Program-made: the position numbers and the translations under genes
Notes under the pieces: model-generated
What the model saw: the letters and a program-made list of their open reading frames with translations, nothing else
Told to the model about the DNA's origin: nothing
Database searches by the model: none
In this document: one piece after another, positions 15,647 to 25,269 of the stretch
Layout of the letters: each line of letters opens with the position of its first letter
Numbering within the stretch: the first letter of the stretch is position 1
Origin: Ktedonobacteraceae bacterium
Lineage (GTDB): Bacteria > Chloroflexota > Ktedonobacteria > Ktedonobacterales > Ktedonobacteraceae
Length of the DNA: 37,493 nucleotides
Assembly: GCA_025928885.1 (NCBI GenBank)
Contig: JAICIM010000003.1
Span: forward strand, 1 to 37,493
Reading direction: 5' to 3'

Positions 15647-18175
15647 TTATGCTTCAGAACCGGGGCCACTCTCGCCACCAGCCGAGAGCGCTGCTTCAGG
15701 GGTCGCAGGTGGCGGCAACTGCTCGATGCGGCTGCGTACCTGGAGAACCAGGTTGCCATCTTCCACCACGGCCTCTACCAGATCGCCGGGGCGGTACTTA
15801 CCCTGTAACAGACCTTCAGCCAGAGTATCTTCAACCATACTCTGAATCGTGCGGCGCAACGGACGCGCCCCATATTCAGGATTGAAGCCCTTCTCAATAA
15901 GGAAGTCCTTAGAAGGTTGTGGCACGACCAGTTCGATCTGCTGTTCTGTCAACTGCACACGAACGCGGTTGAGCAATAGATCGACGATGGCGTACATCTC
16001 TTCCATGCGCAGTGAATGGAAGACGATCACTTCGTCAATACGGTTCAGGAACTCAGGTTTGAAGGTATTCTTCAATTCGCCGAGCACCTTGTTTTTCATG
16101 TTATCGTAATCGGCCTGTTGAGCTTTCGCTTTGTCTTTCGACTGACGGAAGCCGATCGATGCCTCTTTGTTGAGCAGGGCAGCGCCGACATTCGATGTCA
16201 TGATGATAACGGTGTTGCGGAAGTCCACCGTTCGTCCTTTGGCGTCGGTCAACTTGCCATCTTCCAGAATCTGAAGCAGCATGTTGAAGACATCAGGGTG
16301 AGCCTTTTCGATTTCGTCAAGCAGGATCACACTGTAGGACTTGCGGCGCACAGCCTCGGTAAGCTGACCCCCTTCTTCATAGCCGACGTATCCTGGAGGT
16401 GCGCCGACCAGACGTGCGGCGGCGTGGCGCTCCATGAACTCGGACATGTCGATTTTGATCAGTGCCTCTTCGCTGCCGAACATAAACTCGGCGAGCGTCT
16501 TGGCAAGCTCAGTCTTACCAACACCGGTTGGACCCATAAAGATGAACGAACCGATCGGGCGTTTCGGATCTTTCAGACCGGCACGGGCGCGACGAACGGC
16601 GCGTGCGATCTTTTCAATCGCCTCGTTCTGACCGATAACGCGAGCGTGCAGAGCCTCCTCCATCTGGAGCAAGCGCTGTGACTCTTCCTGCGCAATACGC
16701 ATCACAGGGATGCCGGTCCACATTGAGACGATCTGAGCGATTTCCTCTTCGCCAACGACGGGTTTATCGCTGCCACGCTCGCGATGCCAGCCGGACTCCA
16801 GCTTGGCGATGCGGTCGCGCAGTTTCACCTCGCGGTCGCGCAATTCGGCGGCCAGTTCGTATTCTTGCTGCTGGATGGCGGCTTCCTTCTCGCGAAGCAC
16901 CGACTCCAGACCCTTCATCGCCTCTTTGAGGTTGAGAGGAGCCAGAGAGTTCTGCATGCGTACGCGGCTGGCAGCTTCGTCGATCAGGTCGATGGCCTTA
17001 TCCGGCATGAAACGATCAGTTATATAACGGCTCGCCATATCGGTTGCGGCTTTGAGCGCCTCATCGGTAATCGTTAGTCGATGGTGCTGCTCATAGCGCT
17101 CGCGGATACCCTTGAGGATCTCAATGGTTTCCTCGACCGAAGGCTCGCGGACAATCACTTCCTGGAAGCGGCGTTGAAGGGCGGCATCGCGCTCGATGTA
17201 CTTGCGGTATTCATCGAGAGTGGTGGCACCAATGCATTGCAGTTCGCCACGGGCGAGTGCAGGCTTCAGGATATTCGCGGCATCGACTGCACCTTCAGCG
17301 GCACCAGCCCCGACGAGGGTATGCACCTCGTCAATGAAGATGATACAGTCGCGGCTGTTGCGAATTTCCTCGATAATCTTCTTCAACCGCTCTTCAAATT
17401 CACCACGATATTTGGTACCGGCAACCAGAGACCCGACATCAAGAGTCAGCAGGCGTTTACCAGCCAGCGTCTCAGGCACTTCGCCAGAGATCAGGCGCTG
17501 GGCCAGGCCCTCAACGATGGCCGTTTTACCGACGCCAGGCTCACCGATAAGAGCGGGATTGTTCTTATTGCGGCGGGAGAGAATCTGGATGACGCGTTCG
17601 ATCTCCTGATGGCGACCGATGACGGGATCAAGGGTGCCTGCACGAGCAGCTGCCGTGAGGTCGATGCCCATTTGATCGATCGTGGGTGTTTTGGAGTGTT
17701 TGGGTTCGCGTTCGCCGGAGGCACCAGACTGGCTGAGCACCTGAATGGTCTGCGTGCGAACTTTTTCGAGGTTGACGCCCAGGCTTTCCAGGACGCCAGC
17801 CGCGATACCCTCTCCCTCACGAACCAATCCGAGCAGGAGATGTTCGGTACCGATATAATGATGATTCAGGCGACGAGCTTCATCAACAGCTAGCTCGATC
17901 ACCTTTTTGGCACGTGGCGTCAGACCGATCTCGCCCAGGACGATGCGGTCGCCACGGCCAATGATAAATTCAACGGCGCTACGAACTTTGTTAAGTTCGA
18001 CACCGAGATTGGCTAGAACTTTTGCAGCAACACCTTCGCCTTCGCGCACAAGGCCCAGCAGGAGATGCTCTGTACCAATGTAATTATGCTGGAAGCGTTG
18101 AGCTTCTTCTTGAGCGAGACTCAAGACTTTCCTGGCTCGCTCTGTGAACTTATCAAACCTATCTCTATCGTTCAC
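15647..18175 (-). CDS. clpC: ATP-dependent Clp protease ATP-binding subunit ClpC
   Basis: Duplicated Clp N domain, two AAA+ modules ([37 protein letters not shown]), UVR-like middle region. Confidence 0.96.
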   Translation of the reverse strand: MNDRDRFDKFTERARKVLSLAQEEAQRFQHNYIGTEHLLLGLVREGEGVAAKVLANLGVELNKVRSAVEFIIGRGDRIVLGEIGLTPRAKKVIELAVDEARRLNHHYIGTEHLLLGLVREGEGIAAGVLESLGVNLEKVRTQTIQVLSQSGASGEREPKHSKTPTIDQMGIDLTAAARAGTLDPVIGRHQEIERVIQILSRRNKNNPALIGEPGVGKTAIVEGLAQRLISGEVPETLAGKRLLTLDVGSLVAGTKYRGEFEERLKKIIEEIRNSRDCIIFIDEVHTLVGAGAAEGAVDAANILKPALARGELQCIGATTLDEYRKYIERDAALQRRFQEVIVREPSVEETIEILKGIRERYEQHHRLTITDEALKAATDMASRYITDRFMPDKAIDLIDEAASRVRMQNSLAPLNLKEAMKGLESVLREKEAAIQQQEYELAAELRDREVKLRDRIAKLESGWHRERGSDKPVVGEEEIAQIVSMWTGIPVMRIAQEESQRLLQMEEALHARVIGQNEAIEKIARAVRRARAGLKDPKRPIGSFIFMGPTGVGKTELAKTLAEFMFGSEEALIKIDMSEFMERHAAARLVGAPPGYVGYEEGGQLTEAVRRKSYSVILLDEIEKAHPDVFNMLLQILEDGKLTDAKGRTVDFRNTVIIMTSNVGAALLNKEASIGFRQSKDKAKAQQADYDNMKNKVLGELKNTFKPEFLNRIDEVIVFHSLRMEEMYAIVDLLLNRVRVQLTEQQIELVVPQPSKDFLIEKGFNPEYGARPLRRTIQSMVEDTLAEGLLQGKYRPGDLVEAVVEDGNLVLQVRSRIEQLPPPATPEAALSAGGESGPGSEA

Positions 18176-18252
18176 CTGTTTGTCACCCCCCTTTCACAGT
18201 GGCAGAGGGTGGAACCGAGCCCTCTGTGTCGCTCAGGTAAACTATTTGCTTC

Positions 18253-18281
18253 ATCATACAACACCCAACATACTGCGTCAA
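18253..18281 (-). promoter_or_regulatory. clpC-proximal sigma70-type promoter (P1)
   Basis: Minus strand TTGACG-N17-TATGAT (cgtcaa 18276-18281, atcata 18253-18258). Confidence 0.7.
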
Positions 18282-18343
18282 GGATAACAACCGTAGCCTC
18301 CCGTCTGTCAATAAACGCTCCTTACTTCTTACTGTGAAACAAT

Positions 18344-18391
18344 CGACCTCCGCGCTGCCCTACTAGAGACGTGTACGCAGCGGAGAGGTCG
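18344..18391. repeat. Imperfect hairpin in the clpC upstream region
   Basis: cgacctccgcgctgc (18344-18358) / gcagcggagaggtcg (18377-18391), 13 of 15 pairs. Confidence 0.6.
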
Positions 18392-18698
18392 GGTGGATCA
18401 TCTGTTCAGGTACGACGTGCTTAACCAGCAAGTGAGCTTACTTTTTGTTGCCTCCGTATCTTCTTTGATGCGTTGACGAGTGGCTGTGCGGAGTTCAACG
18501 CGCTTCCTTCAGCCAGAGAGCGATAAACTGATGTCTTTCTACTCTGAGAATAACAGAGAAACGACTTGCCCTAGAATGATATGAAGTTGTACAGAAAGAA
18601 ATGTTTCGCGTACAAACGACGTAAGGTGCTAGATAGTAGCTCTTTGACAAGCCGACGCTGGAAAGACTTCCTGTCTCACTTAGTAAACTGTGCATTCC

Positions 18699-18727
18699 AT
18701 CATACTACACCTATTTTATAGCGTCAA
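18699..18727 (-). promoter_or_regulatory. clpC-distal sigma70-type promoter (P2), near copy of P1
   Basis: Minus strand TTGACG-N17-TATGAT (cgtcaa 18722-18727, atcata 18699-18704). Confidence 0.7.
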
Positions 18728-18804
18728 GGATATCAATTTCTGATGTTTTTGTTTCAGTGAAGGTGTAGAGAAGGTTGCTACTGTTTTCACTACGAATGAA
18801 AAAA

Positions 18805-18842
18805 GATCGGGTTGAGTTGCTGTTTGGCTGCTCAACCCGATC
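18805..18842 (-). terminator. Intrinsic terminator after rpsA
   Basis: Minus strand GATCGGGTTGAG...CTCAACCCGATC followed by TTTTTTCATTC. Confidence 0.85.
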
Positions 18843-18914
18843 CAGGGAATTCTGTGAAGAAGATGCGGTGACATGACGAAGAGAGGAATAATTTCCTACT
18901 CGCTCGCTTGTCGC

Positions 18915-20438
18915 TTACTCGTTGTTGTCCGTATCTTCTTTTGTGCGCTGTCGTGCTGCGCGGAATGCTTCGGCCATAGCGGTTAGCTCGCCATCGTCCC
19001 CGAGACCAGAATTGTCACCGGTTCGTTCGCGCTCGCGACGATCGTTCCGCTCGCGTCTGGGTGCATGTTCCGGCTGAGAAGCCGCTTCCAGCGAAGGAGT
19101 TGTTGCCTCCAGCGAAGGAATAGTTTTCTCAGGTATGGGAGCGGCTGCAACCGGAGCTGCTGGAGCTGCGCTGGTCTCTTCTGCACCTTCTGGGGCCGCC
19201 TCTTTGGCTTCGGCGGTCTCATCGGTTTGGCGGAGGCTCAGGCCCAGGCGGCGGCGCTCGGCATCGATACGCAGGATGCGCAGTTGTAACTGAGCACCTT
19301 CATGGAGCACCGTTTTGGGATCAACTCCTTGCGGAAGTTCTGACTGATGGATCAGACCCTCGATGCCGTCTTCGATGCGGGCAAAAGCACCAAAGGGAGC
19401 AATCTTTGTCACGGTGCCGGTCACCATCTGACCGGGGGTGTAACGCTGTTCAACTGTGGTCCAGGGATCAACCTCGGCGCGTTTGATCGAGAGAGCAATT
19501 TTCTTTTTCTCTTTATCGACGCTGAGAACCTGGACCTCGACTTCCTGGCCGACGTGAAGCACTTCGCTGGGATGGTTGACGCGGCTCCATGCGAGCTGGC
19601 TAATATGGACCAGTCCGTCGGCACCACCCAGATCCACGAAGGCCCCAAAGTTGGCGAGGTTGCTGACCACGCCTTTGCGCACTTCGCCGGGTTTGAGTTC
19701 ATCGAGCAGTTCCTCGCGGCGGCGCTGACGCCATTCCTGGACGGCCAGGCGCTCCGAGAGGATCAGGCGATTCCGCGCCCGATTGATCTCGATGATTTTG
19801 AGTTGCAGCTCTTTGTCCTTCATCGCCTGAAGCTTGGCCGCAGTCTCCTGATTCTCGCCGCCAGCCGCAACCTCTTCGCGCTTGAGGTTGAGGATCTGCG
19901 AGATCGGCACGAAGCCGCGAATACCGGCGACATCCACAATCAAGCCACCCTTGTTGTAGTCAATGACTTTGGCTTTGAGGAGTTCGCCATTTTTGAACTG
20001 CTCTTCGGCGATGCGCCACTGGCGTTCGGTGTTGGCCCGTTTTAATGAGAGGACCGCATGCCCCTCCGACGTTTCGGGCTGGATCACATAGACCAGCACT
20101 TTGTCGTTGAGGTGAAGCTCACTAAAGGAACCGTAACCGTTGGCTGGCAATTCTTTGGTTGAGAGGACGCCCTCAGATTTGAGGCCAATATCAACCAGAA
20201 TTTCGTCCTGGTCGATACGCACGATTACGCCTTCGACCACATCGCCTCGCTTAATGTTGATGGGAGTTGTTGAGAGTGCCAGCAACGCTTCCATCTCATT
20301 TTGGTTCATGTCTTCTACTTCGGGGTTGCTGTTGTTTTGCCCTTGTGGGTCATTGCCTTCGATCATCGTCTGTACCCGCCCGCTGTTAAGATTTTCCGCT
20401 GGCTCTGTCGAAAGGTCGCCGTGCTGTTGTGCTTGCAT
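18915..20438 (-). CDS. rpsA: 30S ribosomal protein S1 (four S1 domains, charged C-terminal tail)
   Basis: Repeated S1 motifs ([93 protein letters not shown]). Confidence 0.93.
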   Translation of the reverse strand: MQAQQHGDLSTEPAENLNSGRVQTMIEGNDPQGQNNSNPEVEDMNQNEMEALLALSTTPINIKRGDVVEGVIVRIDQDEILVDIGLKSEGVLSTKELPANGYGSFSELHLNDKVLVYVIQPETSEGHAVLSLKRANTERQWRIAEEQFKNGELLKAKVIDYNKGGLIVDVAGIRGFVPISQILNLKREEVAAGGENQETAAKLQAMKDKELQLKIIEINRARNRLILSERLAVQEWRQRRREELLDELKPGEVRKGVVSNLANFGAFVDLGGADGLVHISQLAWSRVNHPSEVLHVGQEVEVQVLSVDKEKKKIALSIKRAEVDPWTTVEQRYTPGQMVTGTVTKIAPFGAFARIEDGIEGLIHQSELPQGVDPKTVLHEGAQLQLRILRIDAERRRLGLSLRQTDETAEAKEAAPEGAEETSAAPAAPVAAAPIPEKTIPSLEATTPSLEAASQPEHAPRRERNDRRERERTGDNSGLGDDGELTAMAEAFRAARQRTKEDTDNNE

Positions 20439-20832
20439 GGGTAAAAAACCCCCTTCGATCCACGGTTATTGCCCGTGCCGATGACGATCTCCCTGGCTTG
20501 TGCTGACAAGAGTATGCCGAGATTACTATTCCCGATATAGCTATCGGCGTTCCCTGTTACTGCTGCAACCCTTGCGCCCCTTTGAAGAGCGAGAAGGGCC
20601 TCATTATTGAGAAGCACGGGGAGTATATACCATCGGACCTGGGCTTATTCGGAGGAGGTACTCAGGCGGTCATCGTTTCGGTCTTCTGTACTTTGTTGTC
20701 ATTAAAAAGTACGTATTGGACCTGTTGTTTGCTCTACAGAACGGTGATACGAAACGATACTCGCAGGCAGGTAAGCCATAGTACGACACATATAGTGCGC
20801 CTGGACAAAGCATACCCCCACTCGATGCTGTA

Positions 20833-20861
20833 ATTATACCAAAAGCCGTCCTTGAATGCAA
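20833..20861 (-). promoter_or_regulatory. Strong sigma70-type promoter for rpsA
   Basis: Minus strand TTGCAT-N17-TATAAT with extended -10 TTGG just upstream; about 390 nt upstream of the rpsA start. Confidence 0.7.
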
Positions 20862-21077
20862 GACAATACGCAGCCTTTTAGCAACTCTCTCCGATGCCAA
20901 ATTATTATATCACAATTCCACATTGTACCATAGTAATGCAAACTTTGACAGGGAAAGATCGCAAAATTGCGGGATGAAAACCCACATTCTGGACGAGGAA
21001 CATGATATTTTTTTCTTCTTGCCGCTTCCTGAGCCGAAATGAAACACAAGAAGTCAAGAATATGCTACAATAAAACT

Positions 21078-21701
21078 ATGGAGGTAGACACAACTGCGAC
21101 GATCTTGCGCACCTTACGTGAGCGCCTGGCGCCCATCGAACGGGCCGACGTATTGATTGATACCGTCGAGGGCGAGCGACCACAGGCCCGGAAAGCGGCT
21201 GTTTTGTTGCCGCTCTTCGTGCAGAACGGGAAGCTCTCGCTTTTATTTATCCGCCGCGCCAGTACATTACGCGCCCATAGTGGCGAGATCGCGTTTCCGG
21301 GCGGCAGTCGTGATGCGACCGATGCCTCGCCCGTCATGACAGCACTCCGTGAGGCGTACGAGGAGGTCGGTCTGGAGACGACGCGTGTTGAGGTGCTTGG
21401 CCTGCTGCCTCCGGTATTTACCGTTGTCAGTAATTTTATCATTACGCCTGTAGTTGCGTATTTGCCCTGGGGGTCGGGCGAATTGCGCTTGCAACGCAGC
21501 GAGGTAACGGAGGTCATACTGGCTCCGCTCCACGAGCTGGCCAATCCTCTTATCGCTCGTCGCGAACAATGGACGCGTGGCGATGTCACTCGTACAGTAT
21601 ATTTTTATGATTATGGTTCTCACTGTATCTGGGGGGCGACAGGCAGGATGCTCAATGCGCTGCTCGAAGTTATAGTTGAGGGTGGACCGCAGGAACCATA
21701 G
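21078..21701 (+). CDS. NUDIX hydrolase, CoA-pyrophosphatase-like
   Basis: LRAHSGEIAFPGGSRDATDASPVMTALREAYEEVGL, Nudix box with the upstream CoA-pyrophosphatase-type motif. Confidence 0.92.
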   Translation: MEVDTTATILRTLRERLAPIERADVLIDTVEGERPQARKAAVLLPLFVQNGKLSLLFIRRASTLRAHSGEIAFPGGSRDATDASPVMTALREAYEEVGLETTRVEVLGLLPPVFTVVSNFIITPVVAYLPWGSGELRLQRSEVTEVILAPLHELANPLIARREQWTRGDVTRTVYFYDYGSHCIWGATGRMLNALLEVIVEGGPQEP

Positions 21702-21910
21702 CTGCTGCAAAGGGGATGCTTGCTCCATAGTGACTTGAATGATGGCATCAATTGACCAAATAGTCATAGAACTCTTGTCAATTGGTGGCATTTGACTACA
21801 ATAAACAGTGAAGGCTATAGTATTCTGAAATAAAGGTCTGTAGTGCGTACGTTGTAAGCTGTTCTTTGAAATTGCGGTTGGTCAGTACGTGTCCTTAGTG
21901 GAGAAAAATC

Positions 21911-22312
21911 GTGACATTGCCGACACCAGACGCTCACTTTTCGCAATCCCAGTCACAGCGACCACGAATGAGCCTACCAACTCACTCGATGCCTATATCA
22001 CCCTCACCTTCATCACCTTCATCACCTTCTCTTTCTACCCCTTTCGGGTCTGCTGCTGATTTTGCTGAAAATGTTGAGCATCAACACGCCATCGATTTTG
22101 CCACGCACTCCTGGGATCTGGCGACCGGCGGGTTAAAAACACTGACCGCAAAACGAGAACTCCCCACGCGATCGGATCGACGAGCGGCGGGCGTCAAAGT
22201 TGATGATCGGGCTGTTTCACGGAGTTATACCTTTGCCCTGGTCATCCTGGCCTGCGTTGTGTTGATGCTGATCGGTGGGGGTGTGGTGTTATTTGTAATG
22301 CTTCAGCCATAA
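21911..22312 (+). CDS. Hypothetical Ser/Pro-rich protein with a single C-terminal TM helix
   Basis: GTG start with GTGGAG 7 nt upstream; SPSPSSPSSPS tract; C-terminal YTFALVILACVVLMLIGGGVVLFVMLQP. Confidence 0.65.
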   Translation: MTLPTPDAHFSQSQSQRPRMSLPTHSMPISPSPSSPSSPSLSTPFGSAADFAENVEHQHAIDFATHSWDLATGGLKTLTAKRELPTRSDRRAAGVKVDDRAVSRSYTFALVILACVVLMLIGGGVVLFVMLQP

Positions 22313-22355
22313 CTGAATGGGAGTTACGCTGTTCACAAAACCTTTCACAATCTAG

Positions 22356-23312
22356 CTATCGCGTCATGCTACTCGCGGCTGGAATCCCGTGCAGGTCGCT
22401 GGCGTGCCTGATAGCCTTGAGAATGGCTCTGGCGAGCGTATCGGCTGCGGAGGCACCGACCATGCTGACGTATTGCGCTGCTTGTGCTGGATCAGACCTT
22501 GTTTGTGATCGTGGTCCCAGAGCGAGCGCAAAAACTGTGTCACCATCAAACATGGTATGTGCAGGTTGAATGACCTGCGCCATTCCGTCGTGCGCCATCT
22601 GTGCGACTTTATTGCACTGCTCCTTCGAGAGTGCAGCACTGGTGGCAACGACGGCAATAGTTGTGTTACCAAAGGGGTTGGCCGGTAAAATGCCATCCCC
22701 CAGTGGGTCACGCGCTCCAGCGATAATTTGCCGCGTGTCCAGATCAATAATATTGCCCAGTGCGTTCACGACGACGATCGCGCCTACCAGCGTGCCATCG
22801 GGAAGTCGTGAGCTGGCTGAACCTGTCCCTCCCTTCATTGCAAGGAGAGGGCCGACCAGTTTGCCCACCGTTGCGCCGGTGCCTCCACCGACGTTCCCCT
22901 GGGCAACGGGACCTGCGTTTGCCTGTTCGCAGGCACGATAGCCGGCGGCGGCATCTGGCCTGATGGTTGCGGAGCCAATGGGCAGATCAAAAATAGCGGC
23001 GGCTGGCACAATTGGTACGGTTGCGACGCCAACGTCGAGGCCAATGTTGTGCTCTTCCAGATAGCGCATGACGCCGCTGGCCGCGTCGAGGCCAAACGCG
23101 CTACCGCCGCTCAGCACGATGGCATGGACCTCCTCGACCATGTGCAGCGGGCGCAGCAGGTCCGTCTCGCGAGTGGCCGGTGCGCCGCCACGTACGTCCA
23201 CGCCTCCGACCGCCGGGGTATCGCAGAGCACAACTGTACAGCCCGTCGCAGCTTCCAGATTTGTGTCATGCCCCACGCGAATGCCAGGGATATCAGTAAT
23301 ATCATCATGCAT
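22356..23312 (-). CDS. P1-family (DmpA/BapA-type) aminopeptidase
   Basis: ITDIPGIRVGHDTN, VLSGGSAFGLDAASGVMRYLEE, GNVGGGTGATVGK, NPFGNTTIAVVATSAALSK. Confidence 0.92.
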   Translation of the reverse strand: MHDDITDIPGIRVGHDTNLEAATGCTVVLCDTPAVGGVDVRGGAPATRETDLLRPLHMVEEVHAIVLSGGSAFGLDAASGVMRYLEEHNIGLDVGVATVPIVPAAAIFDLPIGSATIRPDAAAGYRACEQANAGPVAQGNVGGGTGATVGKLVGPLLAMKGGTGSASSRLPDGTLVGAIVVVNALGNIIDLDTRQIIAGARDPLGDGILPANPFGNTTIAVVATSAALSKEQCNKVAQMAHDGMAQVIQPAHTMFDGDTVFALALGPRSQTRSDPAQAAQYVSMVGASAADTLARAILKAIRHASDLHGIPAASSMTR

Positions 23313-23360
23313 AAGTGGTAAATCCCTTTCTCTCTTTTGTACGTCTCCGGGCGTATCTAT

Positions 23361-23828
23361 TTACAGTGTATCCTGCTCGTCTGGTGGCAGCACAACGTAG
23401 CGCCCCTTGAAGGAGACGGCCAGGCCAGCCTCGTTGCGGATCTCTGCCTGCAATTCTATTCGCGCCCTGTTATGTTTGCGAAAGGTCTGTTCCAGCCGCG
23501 CCACTTGTGTGGGAGAGGGCCGTTCGCAGGTGGCGCGAAAGTCGCTCTGTACCGGGAGCAGATAGCTGTTCGTGCTATCCTGAATAACAATTTTGCCGTG
23601 CAGTTGACGCTCTTTGAGGATGAGCCAGAGCTGTCCCCACCCGGCCAGTGTGACCAGTGCGTTCAGGCTGCCAGCAAATGCAGTGCCTTTATGGTTGATG
23701 TTTTGTGCAAGTGGCGCACTCAGGACGAGTCGCTGCTCATCGTAGCTCTCAAGGGTGATGCCTAAATGGCGTGTCACAGGGATTTCCAACCTCAATGTTT
23801 CCTGTAGTTCCAGTAATAGCTGCTCCAT
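23361..23828 (-). CDS. Thioesterase-like protein (YiiD C-terminal/hotdog fold)
   Basis: LGITLESYDEQRLVLSAPLAQNINHKGTAFAGSLNALVTLAGWG, typical hotdog NxxGTxFAGSL motif. Confidence 0.82.
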   Translation of the reverse strand: MEQLLLELQETLRLEIPVTRHLGITLESYDEQRLVLSAPLAQNINHKGTAFAGSLNALVTLAGWGQLWLILKERQLHGKIVIQDSTNSYLLPVQSDFRATCERPSPTQVARLEQTFRKHNRARIELQAEIRNEAGLAVSFKGRYVVLPPDEQDTL

Positions 23829-24204
23829 AAATAGTTTCCTTAGAAAATAGCCTGCGCGGCGTGAAATGGTGCTTCTTGCGGCGCGAGGTCAGATGGATGG
23901 GGGTCTGCTTCCCAGAGAGAGGCAAATCCTGATGCTGTTTCTATCTCAGTATATATTATCGTCGATACCCTGTGAAGTGCGCTGAGGAGAGTGATGCGAT
24001 CATTTTAGCAATAAGAGTAATAATAGACCATCAATATAATATATGTGTTTGATTATTGCGTTTTGCGCGAAAAGGTAAAACGGTATATTGATTTTTATCT
24101 TGATTAAATGTTATTCTATAGTGGGGATTCCAGAGATGGTGATGGCTGTGACTAGCCATAAAGCGGTCATAAATGTTCTTTTCATGTAGGAGTTGGCGGA
24201 TTTT

Positions 24205-25203
24205 ATGGACGAAAAGCATGAGGCTCGGACCTGGCCTGAATTGTTGGGATTGTTGACTGAGAATTCCAGGGAGCGTAACCGTATTGCGCGTGAGGTTGGG
24301 GTACAATCTGTCACGCTGGTACGCTGGGTAAAGCAAACGGCCAAACCGCGCGAGGAAAATATGCGAGCATTGCTCAGCGCGATCCCTCATGACTACTATC
24401 ACGTATTTGCCCGCCTGAGTATGGCGGATTTTCCCGGTCTGGTTGTCGAACATCGGAAAGGAGTTCTTGTTACACCTGATCCTCCACCAGAGTTTTATAC
24501 GCGCGTCTTGAGGGCATACGCCCATACTCCATCTGCGTTGTATCCGCATGCGTTGCATGATCTGATTTTGCAACAGATTATCGTGCATATGGACCCGGAG
24601 CGTCGGGGGATGGCCGTGCGTATTGTGCGCTGCGTGTCGCCTCTTCCGGGCCAGAAGGTTCGCAGTTTGCTTCAGATAGAGGGAATTGGGACCGGTCCCT
24701 GGCAACGAGATCTGGGGCAACAAATGATCTTTCTGGGGGCGGAATCGCTGGCCGGGGCCGCCGCGACACACTCTCGCCTCATGGTGGTGAACAGTCGCGA
24801 TGAACATACTCTCTCGCCTATCCATTGGGAAGAGCATGAGCAGAGCGTAGCGGCAGCACCTATTTTGTGGAAAACGAAAATTGCCGGCTGTTTGCTCATT
24901 TCTAGCGTTCAGCCGCATATTTTTAGCGAGACCTATGTATCGTTGGTGGAGATCTATGCCTATCTCATGGCTCTGGCGTTTGAGCGAGAGGCTTTTTTTG
25001 ATCTTCAGGAGATCAAACTTGCGCCTATGCCGCAGTATACGGAGCAGCCACGTTTCTTGCAGCATTTTAACCAGCGGGTGTACCAGAAGATGAATGAGAG
25101 TATGCTGGAGCGCCAGCCCATCACATTTTCTGTCGCGCAGGAACGTGTCTGTCAGGAAGTCGAAAGCGAAATGTTGCGCTTTTTATCATCGCGGATTGAA
25201 TAA
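24205..25203 (+). CDS. HTH-domain transcriptional regulator with GAF-like sensor region
   Basis: N-terminal RNRIAREVGVQSVTLVRWVKQTAKPREENMRALLSAIP HTH; GAF-like C-terminal region (RDLGQQMIFLGAESLAGAAATHSR...KIAGCLLISSV). Confidence 0.7.
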   Translation: MDEKHEARTWPELLGLLTENSRERNRIAREVGVQSVTLVRWVKQTAKPREENMRALLSAIPHDYYHVFARLSMADFPGLVVEHRKGVLVTPDPPPEFYTRVLRAYAHTPSALYPHALHDLILQQIIVHMDPERRGMAVRIVRCVSPLPGQKVRSLLQIEGIGTGPWQRDLGQQMIFLGAESLAGAAATHSRLMVVNSRDEHTLSPIHWEEHEQSVAAAPILWKTKIAGCLLISSVQPHIFSETYVSLVEIYAYLMALAFEREAFFDLQEIKLAPMPQYTEQPRFLQHFNQRVYQKMNESMLERQPITFSVAQERVCQEVESEMLRFLSSRIE

Positions 25204-25269
25204 GAAAAGGCGGCGGGCGCGATCGTGTCCACCGTCTGATATGATTATTTATGGAAGGAGCCGCATTGT

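Noticed and set aside
18495-18695. 66-aa minus-strand ORF downstream of promoter P2
   Set aside because: No RBS, the ATG lies within the predicted TSS region, and composition is not protein-like. Treated as leader or ncRNA sequence.
20363-20617. 84-aa minus-strand ORF overlapping the rpsA start (possible leader peptide)
   Set aside because: GTG start without Shine-Dalgarno and out-of-frame overlap with rpsA. Better explained as part of the non-coding rpsA leader.
24031-25065. 344-aa minus-strand ORF
   Set aside because: Antisense to the HTH/GAF-like regulator. Arg/His/Gln-rich translation lacks any domain signature, and the plus-strand gene has an RBS and a downstream partner.
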